In this document: in pieces, positions 22,909-35,744 of the stretch
Layout: each line of letters opens with the position of its first letter
Numbering within the stretch: the first letter of the stretch is position 1
Made by a program: the position numbers and the translations under genes
From: Zygophlyctis sp. KS116
Lineage: Eukaryota > Chytridiomycota
Reading direction: 5' to 3'
Assembly: GCA_054661495.1 (NCBI GenBank)
Contig: BAAFSQ010000044.1
Span: 1-55,385, forward strand
DNA length: 55,385 bases
The notes under the pieces: model-generated
Told to the model about the DNA's origin: nothing
The model's input: the letters and a program-made list of their open reading frames with translations, nothing else
Databases searched by the model: none

Positions 22909-23580
22909 ATGGCTGAATTTGACTGGCATCTTCCACCGTCTGACAAATTCTCTTTTGAAACTATGTTTACTAGATTATCCAACGGAAATGATGAAATTAC
23001 TTGTAAATAACTATTGTTAATATTAGTGAATCAGATGCAGCAAACGATTGAAAATTCTAGGCTTCGAGACGATGAAATTCTATATATTTGGAATCTGATT
23101 AATATTTACAATAGCAGTAGTGTAAACAAGATTCAATTTGTGTATTTCATGCACATTGTAAATTGTAAGAGAAGAGGAAGAGCCTTACCGGACGGACTAC
23201 CGTTGAAAATTAAAGAGGAATTTCTATCAACTGAAAAGGCTGAAAAGGCATTTGTAAGACCGATAGATCATTCTCGATCTTTGGGAGAATCGCTGACTCT
23301 AGAGGAATTGGAAAAGGAATTACAGAGACTTAATAGTGAAATTTCTAGTTTTTCAGGCTCTAAAATCAAGGATAAAAGTTTGGATTTACAGGAATTAAAT
23401 CTACTTTTACAGTATAAAAAAGATCAAATCTCTAAATTAAATCAAGAATTGGAAAATGTAAAAAAAGAATTTGAAAAGATTCAAGATAATAATAATGATG
23501 ACTTAATGGGATTAATTGGGAAATTGCAGGCTGAAAAGGATGATTTAGATAAATATTTAGAGAAAATTAAAGACTCTTAA
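22909..23580 (+). CDS. END3: END3-like EH-domain endocytic protein
   Basis: ATG 22909, with a 24-base intron at 23003-23026, gives about 215 residues. The EH domain shows DWHLPPSDKFSFETMF, DEILYIWNLINIYNSSSV and IQFVYFMHIVNCKRRGRALP, then DGLPLKIKEEFL, the END3 pattern. A coiled coil of about 90 residues fills the C-terminus. Yeast End3 has two EH domains and is longer; only one is evident here. In yeast End3 links Pan1 and Sla1 to actin patches in endocytosis. The family is fungal-type, which helps place the organism. Confidence 0.75.
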
Positions 23581-23637
23581 ATAAATCAACGTAAATGTAG
23601 GAAGTTGTTTGGTTAAGTTTCTCTAATAGATGGTAAT

Positions 23638-24516
23638 TCAATCAATAACAGAATCGCCTGGATCAATTGGTGATCTCTTTACTCTAAGATTTTCATCATA
23701 CATTTTCCCGATAAAAGATTGTGAATAATGATAAATAGTATAAGAAGATATCAGGATGAATGCAGACATTATAGAAAAAACATAAATACATCCAAAACTC
23801 TGATTACTGAAAAATTTAGAAAGTGCTGCCATTAGATAATGCAGACACAAAGTTGAAGAGACTATCATGATTTTAGATTTGGAATTTTGACGATGTCCAT
23901 GAAAACAAAGGATTGTTAATATAGTGTAAACAAGACTTAATAGCATGATTGTGATTCCTAAATCTTTAAAAAAAGATGTATTACCTGTAGTAAAATATAA
24001 ATCTATCGGACACGTAGAAGATAATATTATTCCCGCTCCTGCAGATTCAGCCAACTGCGTGGAATAATAGAGTAATGCATAAGTAAATCCGAGACCGACT
24101 CCATTTGCTAAAATTAATTTAAAAAGTATACCCAATGCATGATTAATTTGTTGTAAAAAGTCTGGTTCATCTAGTCCGATTTTGATTTCAGAAAGGCTTT
24201 AGAATTACATGGCGAATATTACCTGGTCGTTTTAAATGATAAATACCAACTTGCTTGCTGAATTACAGTGAATATTAAAAGAGAAGAATAATATGATGCA
24301 TCAATATCTAAATTTTGAAACGCATAATACGATATTATAGCTGAAAGTAGTGTGCAGACCAACCAAATGAAGCTACTGATAATTATATTTCTTCGTAAAA
24401 TACCTTGATAAGAACAAGAATACTAAAAAGGGATAATGTGAGATGTGGAATATAAAGATGGCCAGAATAGGCCCAAATGCGACTGTAGCACAACCAATAA
24501 AACTGATGGCTGTCAT
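23638..24516 (-). CDS. APH1: APH-1, gamma-secretase subunit
   Basis: ATG 24516-24514 begins MTAISFIGCATVAFGPILAI, the classical Aph-1 N-terminus. Several short introns follow. A later exon has NGVGLGFTYALLYYSTQLAE and AGAGIILSSTCPIDLYFTTG, matching the GLGFG and CP blocks, then three more membrane helices. The usual seven-TM layout fits. Aph-1 stabilises presenilin and nicastrin in intramembrane proteolysis, so presenilin should exist elsewhere in this genome. Stop is TGA 23640-23638. Confidence 0.78.
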
Positions 24517-24573
24517 CGCTGATTAAACAACACGTTCGGCTTTTGACTTGTCACGCTCGACCGACTGATCAAA

Positions 24574-25541
24574 ATGTGGAAATTGATGATTTCGCTGATT
24601 GCAAGCTTTTTGTCGGTTGACGCTTTTCAACAAAAGCTATCATTTGAATTATCTCGTGAAATCAGATCAGCTCTCGATCCAATCATTATTGATCCATCCT
24701 TTGATCAACAGTCTGTAAAACCTCTAAAAATTATACAATTTTGCGGTAGAATTTTGGCTGAATGTATTCTGAATTCGCAATGTAGAAATACTCTACGTTG
24801 TATTAAAAAATGTCCAGTAGATCAAGTTGATTGCACAAATAATTGCTTTTTTCAATATTCTAATCCTATCTTTAATCATCTGGCAGAATGTATGATTAAA
24901 AATGAATGCTTGCCTCTAATCAGTTTCTCCAAGCACTCTTGCCCTTTTGGAGGTAATATTTCTTCCCGTAAGAACGGACTTATTGATCAAATATTTCTAA
25001 ATAAGGATAATATTGGGAGATATTATGTGGCTAGAGGTTGGAATAGAGGCTACGATTGTGTAAGTTTTATTAAATTCTAAAAATAAAGGCGGATTGTCAA
25101 AAATTAGAGTATGTTGGGGTAATAAGATCTCATGATGTATCTGATGATTACAAGAGATTGGATACATATTGGTCTTCACAAGATAATAATGGAGTAGTTA
25201 AAACTGTTAATAATACGTTGGTTCAAGATGGTCCGAGTACAATGACAACTAAATACAAGCTTTTTGGAATGGATGTAGAAGAACATTATTACTTATTAGA
25301 TTGGACAAATGATGGATCATGGGTCATGTTTTACTATTGCGGATATGGATTTGGTTCAGAATATCAGGGGGGTTTATTGCTTACGAGAAATATAGATTTT
25401 GAAGAGATTCCATCAGATATAGAGATAGATTTTGATACATCAATACGAGATGCAAGACTCTCTGATTATCTAGGACCAATTTCAGAATGGTGTCAGCCTA
25501 ATTTTACACAAGATTGTAAAGGATTTTGGATTAAAGACTAA
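24574..25541 (+). CDS. Secreted violaxanthin-de-epoxidase-like protein
   Basis: ATG 24574 starts a signal peptide (MWKLMISLIASFLSVDAF). A Cys-rich domain follows with CGRILAECILNSQCRNTLRC, CPVDQVDCTNNC and CMIKNECLPLI. One 29-base intron at 25060-25088 joins the lipocalin-like core GRYYVARGWNRGYDCADCQK, then YYCGYGFGSEYQGGLLLTR. The Cys spacing and the GRYYVARGWN motif match the VDE/VDE-related family of algae and plants, which reduces epoxy-xanthophylls with ascorbate. The glutamate-rich C-terminal domain of plant VDE is not evident. No plastid transit peptide is seen, so the protein is probably secreted. Substrate unknown. Confidence 0.75.
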
Positions 25542-25588
25542 TATTACTCAATATAATACCAGTTTATTACATTTTCAATTTGTTTGTT

Positions 25589-26757
25589 TTAAAAATACTT
25601 GTAATTCTTTGGACTATGAAAGATTGATTTAGATTTATCTTCAAATTCATCTTCGAATTTCTTGGAGAATCCAGCTCTAAATGGTCTTTTTTTAGGAGGT
25701 AATGGATCAAGATTTTCAGTTTCCATTTTATGAGAATCAAGATTTTCAGTTTCCATTTTATGAGAATCAAGTTCCTCCTTAAACTCTTTTTCAACATCCA
25801 ATCCTTGAATACAATAGAACTTCCCGCTACTTCCATCTTTATATCCTTCAAGATATAACTCAAACGGTGGTTTTTTAGTCACATCCTTTAATGCCGTAAA
25901 TGCATTTCCTTCTCCAGACTCTAAAGACACATTAAATCTCGCATACTGTTTTGTAAATACTGGAGTTTCATTAATCACAACATGATACTGATCGACTGTA
26001 CCATGATTATTAGTAATCCCAATTTTAGGATCAAGAAGTAGCGCAGAAATTCTAGGTACAAGAGATTTAACTACAGTCTTCATAGAAAATGACACAATAG
26101 GAGGAAGCAAGTGATGAAACATCTTGAGGAAAATATTTGCAAAAGGATGTTTATCCATTACAGCCTAATTTTTAAAAATTACAAAGGAATTACATCAATA
26201 GAAGTGAATTTAATATCAAAAGTCTTCAAAACTGGAGTAGCTTGTTTGGTATCACTTAAATAAGCAAGTCCTAATTGTGCAAAAGGATTAACACCAGTGA
26301 TCGTGATATTTGCATTCCCATTCTTCAAAAATCTACTCATCAGATTTGCAATGCATTACCTAAGATTTGTACTAAAGTTTACAGCGCACTTTAAATCCAT
26401 TGTAAACGTTAAACCCACCAAATCAGTATCGAAAAAAACTCCAGTAGTTTCCAATGTTTTGTAAATTCGGACTCCATGACATCTTGTATCATTGAATACA
26501 ACCTTGATTGCTCCCAATGAACCGATTGGGATTTGAGAAGGAGGCAACGGCAATTCCACTTGCGTCAAAACTAATTCTATTATGCCAAATATCAATGGAT
26601 TCATCTCCTGCACTAGACTGCTATTAATGACAGTTTCAACTCCATAGAGAATGTCATCCATCTCTTCAGTCTCTTTGGCCGCCTTGGACCAAAAACTCCA
26701 TGCATCGGTGGAACTTATCAGGGCAAAATAGCTTAACAAGAGGAAAATCACTTTCAT
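25589..26757 (-). CDS. Secreted TULIP (BPI/LBP)-like lipid-binding protein
   Basis: ATG 26757-26755 begins a signal peptide (MKVIFLLLSYFALISSTDA). Removing introns near 26335-26360 and 26180-26208 gives about 370 residues: PLPPSQIPIGSLGAIKVVFN, TMDLKCAVNFSTNLSRFLKN, then SFSMKTVVKSLVPRISALLL. Alternating strand-like segments and the helix ahead of VPRI recall BPI/LBP-type tubular lipid-binding domains, but the match is weak. The acidic C-terminus has a perfect tandem repeat of DSHKMETENL. The nearest frame upstream is the UFD2 gene on the same strand. Confidence 0.5.
25707..25770. repeat. 30-base tandem repeat inside the TULIP-like gene
   Basis: Two perfect 30-base units (about 25707-25736 and 25737-25766) encode DSHKMETENL twice. 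The length is a multiple of three, so the frame is kept. Confidence 0.9.
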
Positions 26758-26821
26758 TACACTCAATTTGCTTAAACGGAGAGTCACACGCAGTCGGAAG
26801 CGAAAGCCTCGGCTCCGTAAA

Positions 26822-29777
26822 CTACTCCTTGGTGGTCTTTTGAGCAGCAGAAGCCCTCCAAGCAGTGATTTTCGCCTTGAGATCCACGTTTGGAATCACA
26901 TCTTCAATCTTTAGAGGTTGTCGATTAAACGGATCATGATTGTCAGAGAGTAGATGAGACTTGATTGTTGCCAAATCTACAGTTACTTGACTCGAGGGTA
27001 AAATGACTGGCTCTTCCATTAAAGTAAATAAAAGTGGATCTAAATTTGGTTAAACAGATAATAAATACCTAAAAATTCTTCTGGTACTTCACCCAATTCT
27101 TCTTCTTGAGAAACCTCGCTCTTAATCCTTTCTTCGACATGATCGACAAACTTGTACAAAACTTGGAGTTCAGCCTAGAAATTTAGAAAATATAATTTAC
27201 ATCCTTTTTCAGGGCATGTTTGAATAGTATTGATCCAGCTTTATAAAAAAGTTGTTTTGAATATGATCTTCCATCTCTAATAATTAAAATTATTCATCAT
27301 ACTTTGCAACAGCAGAAATGAATTCGACCCTTTGGCTTAAATTCATATAAATTTGAACAATATTATTCAAGAGTTCTTTTGGATTAAATCTATATTTTTC
27401 TGGCTCTCGAACCTTTAATTCTGAGCATCGCGGGCCACATAAAGCTACAAGATTAAAATTGAGCATGGCAGCTAAGCGATCAACAACTTCTGGAGCCATA
27501 AATGGATCAATCATTTCAGAGCAACTAGTAAGATATTCGAACATATTGACAGTCTCTCTACCCAGAGACATGGTAGAGAGAGCCTGTTTTTCATACTGTG
27601 CAAGTGATTCAATTTTTTGGTTTCTTGCTTCCTGATCTTCTTGACTCGCATTCACAAGAGGTAATTCTAACTCGTTTTGAATTGTTTGAATTTCTTTTAA
27701 TTTTGATAAACTTTCATCAAGTAAGTAAGTAGTATCATTCATCAAAAGAGCAGCAAAACGTACAAATTGCTCCTTGTTCTTACTCTCCCTTATAAACATT
27801 TTTCTGTGTTGACTATCTTCCCATACGCTTTTAAAAATTTGAGATATATGATATCTAATGCTAAACTTTTCATAAAATTGACTATGCATTCCAGACTGTT
27901 CAACATCAATGTAGAATTTTGTTAAACAGTGAATCAAATTCTCTTGAGCAAAATCATGAGTCCGGAATATATCATTCAAGCTTCCAAATTTTCTTCCAGA
28001 AGTATCTTGGTATAATGCGTGTGTAAAATGATACAAAATTTCTACAAGCTTGCTCTTTAAGTACGGATTCCTTAAATATGAACTATTGCACAGAAATACG
28101 AGAGCAAATGTTACGATTTCATTCCGAGAGATTGTCTCAAAATAATTTGTTTTGACCCTTAGTACATGGAGATAGAATTCACATATATCATCAAAAATCC
28201 ATTCAGGAACCATGCAAAATAATTTCGGTGGCTGAGGCTTGAGAGACATGAGAGATTTATTCTTGCAGCCTCCCCCAATAACGTCTGGTAAATCCATTCT
28301 ATTAAAATCATTTATAGGTACTGTTTCAGAGGCAGCGCATCGAATCAACCACAGAATAGCTAAATTGTAAAACTTAAGAGTAAGAGTAACATTATGTTTA
28401 TCAAGCAAAACACCATCAATCGCCAACTTTTCCCCAATCAGTTTGTCAAATTGATTTTGAAAGTTTTTAAATTGATTAGAGTACATTGCCTGCATTGGTC
28501 CATTCCAAGCACCACTAAGTTCATCTTGTCTTAATTTTTCTACTTGTTCCTTCATTTTATCCAACTGTTTCCCTAAATTTCCAGAATAACGTATTATACT
28601 CAGTATACCATAGTGATGATATGATAAAGTGAGAAAGAATATTTCAGATACAAAGTTGGCAGATTGATTTTCTGAATCTTTCAACTCTTTATGAAAATCG
28701 TCTGCTTGTGTTTGATCTGCGTGAATTCTTGTATCCTGCTGTACATCCAGCCATTCTGTTAAAAAAAGACAAGAATCCCTTATTAAATGAAACTTTGTAA
28801 AGTAATGATCCAAAAGTGGATCACAAAGAGCTAAGCAAATTCTAGATATATTATACATGAAACCATTTGTAGCAACCTGTCTTAGATCCATCTTCCATTA
28901 CAATTCTATAAATTACCTGTAATTTTCCACGATCTTTATTAAGTTTTAAAACTGTAGAAAAGAATTCCAACATCCTTGCTTTTCCTTCACTCCCAGACTT
29001 TATAATAGTAAAAATTGTGGAACTTGCAATTTTCGAAACAAAATCAGCCAAATAAACTAAATTCTTTTGAGCAGACTCTACATCACTAAAATTCCTATTT
29101 CCAATCATTACACCATTGACAGTCAAACATTCTCCATTTACACCATAAGAAGAAAACCAATTTGTAAGTAATTTGGGATCTCCATCTGGAAAAACACTAG
29201 AATTACTTAAAAAAGGCCCAAAAAGTGATAAATCCTGTATAGTTTTAGCTGTAGCCTGACTAGGTATAAATTCTAAATCTTGAACCAAAACTGTAACCAC
29301 TTCTGAAAACTCCATTAATTTAGAAAAACAAGTCAAAAAAGCCTTCAAATCTGTGTCTGTAATCCATTTTTGCCGCATTCGACTATTCAAATATTTGATC
29401 AAATCCAGTATTTGATTAGAGTAAGATTTAAAAAAATGCTGTAGAAAATCATCCTCTGGATTTTGATTTTCCAACAACTTATCAATAATTAGTCTAAATC
29501 CAATTTTAGAAGAAAATCCAAACAAATCACTGGTCTCATTATCTAGCACAAGCCCAACATAATTCATTACAAGTTGTTTTTCCGATGATGTCCGATAAAC
29601 ATGAAGCAAATAATTAAATGCGCAAACGTCGGTTTCAAAAGTCCCACATTTAAAATAAAGAATTCTTTCAATTAATGAGTCATCAAACTCTTTAATATTC
29701 TCGGCTTCGCATTCCCTAGCAAATTCCAGACTATAATATTGAGATTTGGGGTCAATAGAGATCAAGAAACTTTCCAT
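26822..29777 (-). CDS. UFD2: Ubiquitin conjugation factor E4 (UFD2/UBE4)
   Basis: ATG 29777-29775 starts about 960 residues. The E4 core is seen in ATNGFMYNISRICLALCDPL and YLKSKLVEILYHFTHALYQD and in long helices. Introns near 28,890, 27,300, 27,180 and 27,050 join KDGRSYSKQLFYKAG, ELQVLYKFVDHVEERI and DPLLFTLMEEPVILPSSQVT. The C-terminal U-box ends SDNHDPFNRQPLKIEDVIPN. UFD2 extends ubiquitin chains with Cdc48/p97 in ER-associated degradation. Stop is TAG 26824-26822. It diverges from NTH1 across 71 bases. Confidence 0.92.
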
Positions 29778-29848
29778 TTTCGACCGTCGGTTGAACCTTG
29801 AACACAACCCTCCAGAAAACCAACTGATTAAAACTCAAAGAACTTTTA

Positions 29849-30535
29849 ATGGCAAGAAAGGGATGGAAAAGAAATGATTTAGATCCTATATTCAGTATAA
29901 TATCAGACTGGAGAGAATCTAATATTGCTCCTGTAGATACAATGGGCTGTGATGCACTTGCTGATAAGAAGGATTTAAAAAAGTTTAGGTTTCAAACATT
30001 GATTGCATTGATTTTATCTTCTCAGACTAAAGATCAGACAGTGGCAGAGGCTGTTAGAAAGCTGCAAGAATATGATTTATCCGTCGATGGAGTTTTAAAA
30101 ATGGATAAAAATACTCTGCATGAATGCATTTCAAAAGTCGGATTTCATAACAGAAAGTTGGAATATATACTAAAAACGAGTCAAATTCTTAATGAAAAGT
30201 ATGATGGAGATGTTCCTAAAGATGCTCAGGAATTAATGCGATTGCCGGGAGTTGGTCCGAAAATGGCATATTTAACGGTTCAAGTGGCATGGGGAGAAAT
30301 ACAGGGAATTGGAGTAGATACTCATGTTCATAGAATTTCAAATCGTATAGGATGGGTAAAAACTAAAACTCCAGAAGAATCAAGATTAGAATTACAAGAT
30401 TGGTTACCAAAGTCACATTGGGCAAAGATCAATCATTTATTAGTAGGATTTGGACAATTGCATTGTAAGCCGGTTAAACCAAGCTGTGGCGATTGTCCAG
30501 TACAGGAGTATTGTCAAAAGAATCTTAAAAAGTGA
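29849..30535 (+). CDS. NTH1: Endonuclease III homologue (NTH1), base-excision repair
   Basis: An intronless 228-residue enzyme starting at ATG 29849. The helix-hairpin-helix has the catalytic Lys in LPGVGPKMAYL. The catalytic Asp lies in GVDTHVHRISNRIGW. The 4Fe-4S loop is Cys-x6-Cys-x2-Cys-x5-Cys (HCKPVKPSCGDCPVQEYC). It removes oxidised pyrimidines and nicks abasic sites in nuclear and often mitochondrial DNA. Lack of introns is unusual here. A short basic N-terminus (MARKGWKRND) is the only possible targeting signal. Confidence 0.95.
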   Translation: MARKGWKRNDLDPIFSIISDWRESNIAPVDTMGCDALADKKDLKKFRFQTLIALILSSQTKDQTVAEAVRKLQEYDLSVDGVLKMDKNTLHECISKVGFHNRKLEYILKTSQILNEKYDGDVPKDAQELMRLPGVGPKMAYLTVQVAWGEIQGIGVDTHVHRISNRIGWVKTKTPEESRLELQDWLPKSHWAKINHLLVGFGQLHCKPVKPSCGDCPVQEYCQKNLKK

Positions 30536-30587
30536 CTTATTATTATAGATTCTTGAGTTTGTCAGTCATACCCTAACTGCCTAAGGA

Positions 30588-31775
30588 ATGACGCTAGATT
30601 GGAATAATCTAAAGTTTGAATACTTGCAAACAAGATCGTTTATAAAATATGTCTGGAATGGGAGTTGGGATAGTGGATCTTTGATTAGCGATCCATTCAT
30701 CAATTTACATATTGATGCCACTGCCTTGCATTATGGACAAACATGTTTTGAAGGATTAAAGGCATTCCATATGGCTGATGGTAAAATTAGAATTTTTAGA
30801 CCATTGCTTAATGCTAAACGGTTGCAATCGTCTTGTAATGCCGTATCTTTGGAGCCACCTCCATTTGATTTGTTTTTGGACGCTTTAAAAAGAGTTGTTA
30901 TCGATAATTCTGATTTTGTGCCTCCATATGGATCAGGAGGATCTCTTTATATTAGACCATTTGTTATTGGTTCGGGAGTAAAAATCGGATTGTCTCCTTC
31001 GCCTGAAACTACATTTATGATCTTTGTTAATCCTGTTGGAAATTACTATCCGGGAGGAATTGGATCTCCTGTAAAAGCACTAATTATGCATGGGTTTGAT
31101 CGTGCAGCACCAAGAGGGACAGGTAATGTGAAAGTTGGAGGTAAATCATTTTATTAATTTTAGGAAATTACGCTCCTTGTTTGGGACCATCACTGGCTGC
31201 CAGGAAGAAAGGTTATACGATAACATTGTTTTTGGATGCAAAAACACAAGATGTAATTAATTATATGCTAAATTAAGAACGTTGAAGAGTTCTCTTCTTC
31301 TAATTTTGCTGCCTTGACTCATCCAGACTCTTTGGGTCAAAGATCTTATGTTACACCCAAATCAGCGTCTATTCTTCCGTCAGTCACCAATAGATCCTTA
31401 ATGGAAATAGCAAGGCGATTATTTGGATGGAAATCTGAAAGACGAGATATACCGTGGAAGTCTGTTATGGCTGGTGAATTTTCAGAAATTGTAGCTTGTG
31501 GTACTGCAGCGATTCTTACGCCGATTGGTGAAATTCATCGAGAAGTTCCAACTTGCAAAAAATCAAAGAATAAGCTATATAAAACTGAAGAGGAAAAGAT
31601 TTGGGATGATTCTGATTCTGAATATGAGATAGACGTGCAGAAAATTAAGATTTGTGATTCAATAGACGGATTTAAAAAACTATATGATGCTTATAGAGCA
31701 TTGCAGGTAGGGGATCTAGAAAATTGGCAAGAATTTAATTGGATGTGGCCCTCTGATGGATTTGAGAGAAATTAG
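30588..31775 (+). CDS. BAT: Branched-chain amino acid aminotransferase
   Basis: ATG 30588 with introns 31141-31163 (23) and 31253-31277 (25). Fold-IV PLP motifs are HYGQTCFEGLKAFHMADGKI, GSLYIRPFVIGSG, GNVKVGGNYAPCLGPSLAAR with the Schiff-base Lys nearby, SNFAALTHPD, TPKSASILPSVTNRSLMEIA and IVACGTAAILTPIGEI. It transaminates Leu, Ile and Val. Between TPIGEI and the closing KLYDAYRALQVGDLENW lies a charged insert of about 40 residues (KSKNKLYKTEEEKIWDDSD), longer than in most relatives. No clear mitochondrial presequence is seen. Confidence 0.92.
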
Positions 31776-31861
31776 CAGCCAAGACTCATTGTTCGTGTAT
31801 TTGTTGATATTGAACAATGGGGTATCAAATATTGGATCAATCTTAGTATTTGATATTAGAA

Positions 31862-32424
31862 ATGGTTAATAAAAAAGAAAGAGTTATTGATGTTGTGAAA
31901 GAAAATGCAGTTTGGTAAACGGACTATTTGATAATTCTTAGGATTAATGCAATCGCAAAAGAGAAGATTACTGCTGAATCATGGGAGAAAAATTGGGGAT
32001 TTTATAAAGATGTATTTACCATTATTTAAATTCCAAGGATCAACCACTCAAAGAAGAGACAGCTCTACCACAGATCCATGATAAATTCTTGGTGTCTCCG
32101 GTCCCGTCTAAATTGCCTTCCGGACTTACCGATGATCCGAACTCCCTGGTTTCTGCATATCTAACAACTTACAATGTTAAGCTGATAAAAAAATATCATT
32201 ATCCAACTGAAAAGTACATGGTGCCACCGACTACGCAGTCAGAGATTGGATGGACAAATGGAGCATGGTTAGAAAAATCACAGCTTGTGCCATTTGGTCA
32301 ATGTAAGCTCACAGATCAACGCCCAACAACATATTGTATTGATCGATTTAAGTACTCTAGAGGAAAAGGATCTGTCTTCAAATGGTGGGGTGGAGGCCCT
32401 GATGCTTTAAAAAGAATTAGATAA
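31862..32424 (+). CDS. CIMIP1: CIMIP1/C20orf85-like ciliary microtubule inner protein
   Basis: ATG 31862 with introns 31915-31941 (27) and 32012-32037 (26) gives about 170 residues. The N-terminal block VWINAIAKEKITAESWEKNW followed by GFYKD, and the later KYHYPTEKYMVPPTTQSEIG followed by W, parallel the WGF and the TTQ-x-x-GW motifs of human C20orf85. A basic Gly/Trp tail (RGKGSVFKWWGGGPDAL) closes it. Animal family members lie inside axonemal doublets. It is the third flagellar gene in this window. It ends 19 bases from the convergent CYP51. Confidence 0.68.
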
Positions 32425-32443
32425 AATCAGATTAAAATCTTTT

Positions 32444-34097
<1,654 letters not shown>

Positions 34098-34258
34098 TAA
34101 GTCTCGGTCTGGATCAAACGCTCTCTGCCCTGAACTCTACAGCCTGTTGCACACGGGCCTGTAACACTGAACACTAGGCGTGGGCCACTTGACACTAGGA
34201 GCGCCATTACCAGGGGCCACCCTAACGCTTCCGGTGTGCTAAAATTAGATCCGTCGCA
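34098..34258. promoter_or_regulatory. Shared divergent promoter of CYP51 and HMG-CoA synthase
   Basis: Only 161 bases separate the two start codons. The segment is visibly more GC-rich than its surroundings, with GGCGTGGGCCACTTG and GGGGCCACCC words. A perfect sterol regulatory element is not seen, though GGCCACCC is loosely SRE-like. Co-regulation is inference from the arrangement. Confidence 0.4.
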
Positions 34259-35722
34259 ATGTTGACCGATATATCATCTGAATCACCAAGAGATGTTGGG
34301 ATCTTGGCTATTGAAGTATATTTCCCAAAAAAGGTATATTATAAATTCCATTAATATTAATAGGTTGTAGATCAAAAATCCTTGGAAGAATTTGATAAAG
34401 TTTCCAGTGGAAAATATACTATTGGTCTCGGACAGGAGAGAATGGGTATTGTTGATGACCGAGAAGATATAAATTCATTATGCTTAACTGGTTTGTTTTT
34501 TACAATTTAATTTTAAAGTGGTTCAATCTCTCATGGAAAAATATTCTGTATCTTATTCAGATATTGGACGATTGGAAGTTGGGACAGAAACTATTATTGA
34601 TAAATCAAAATCTGTTAAATCGGTTTTAATGCAATTGTTTAAAGAGTCTGGAAATACTTCAGTTGAAGGTTTAGATACTACTAATGCTTGTTATGGTGGG
34701 ACAAATGCCCTGTTTAATTCTTTGAATTGGGTTGAATCATCTTCTTGGGATGGTCGTTTGGCTCTGGTTGTAGCGGCTGATATTGCTGTTTATAAACAAG
34801 GATCTGCAAGACCCACTGGTGGTGTCGGGGCAGTTGCAATGTTGATTGGTCCAAACGCTCCTCTGGTGTTTGATAAGGGATTGAGATCAACACATATGGA
34901 ACATGCTTGGGATTTCTATAAGCCCGATTTACATTCAGAGTATCCAGAAGTAGATGGGCCTCTCTCAAATGTTTGTTATTTAAAGGCTGTGGATATTTGT
35001 TATAATCGCTATCTAACTAATTTGGAAAAAAAGGTACACATATTTAATTTACAGTAAAGGGGAAAATGGAAAATCCAAGCTTAAAAAATTTAGACTATTT
35101 TGTATTTCATTGTCCGTACTCGAAGCTGGTTCAAAAGTCATTTGGTCGTTTAGGTTATAATGATTTTCTTCGAAATCCAAGTGATTCTGCGTTTGTGGGA
35201 ATGGAAAGTTTTGCAAATGTTTTAGAAGACGAGTCTTATGTAAATCGAGATTTGGAAAAGGCTTTTATGCGAATCACTGAAAAAGATTACAAGGCTAAAG
35301 TTTTGACTTCATTAAATGTTTCAAAAAATGTGGGAAATATGTACTGTGCTTCTGTTTACGGAGGTCTGGTTTCTCTCTTGGGAATCATGGATTCTGAAGC
35401 GCTCTTGGGGAAAAGAGTTGTATTGTTCTCTTATGGGTCAGGATTAGCTTCATCAATGTTTTCAATTACTGTCAAAGGTTCTGTGTCAGCTATCAAAAAA
35501 AAGCTCAATGTATCTCAAAGATTAGCTGATCGCTCTGTTATTGAACCTGCAGAGTACGATCAAATTATGCTTCTTCGTGAAAAAACTCACAATATGAAGT
35601 CTTACAATCCATCTGGCTCAGTAAGTATGGAGAATATGTTTCCAGGAACTTATTATTTGGTTAATGTCGATGACAAGTTTAGAAGAACATATGCTAGGTT
35701 TTCAGGGGAAACTTGTAACTAA
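34259..35722 (+). CDS. HMGS: Hydroxymethylglutaryl-CoA synthase
   Basis: ATG 34259 starts [20 protein letters not shown] followed by YFPKK, then a short intron and [13 protein letters not shown]. The fold shows [20 protein letters not shown], the catalytic Cys in [15 protein letters not shown], the [11 protein letters not shown] motif, the catalytic His in [16 protein letters not shown] and [19 protein letters not shown]. An intron of about 26 bases after TNLEK joins to [11 protein letters not shown]. It condenses acetyl-CoA and acetoacetyl-CoA in the mevalonate pathway. No presequence is visible, consistent with the cytosolic enzyme. Confidence 0.95.
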
Positions 35723-35744
35723 AATGGCAATAAATCAGTTTTGT

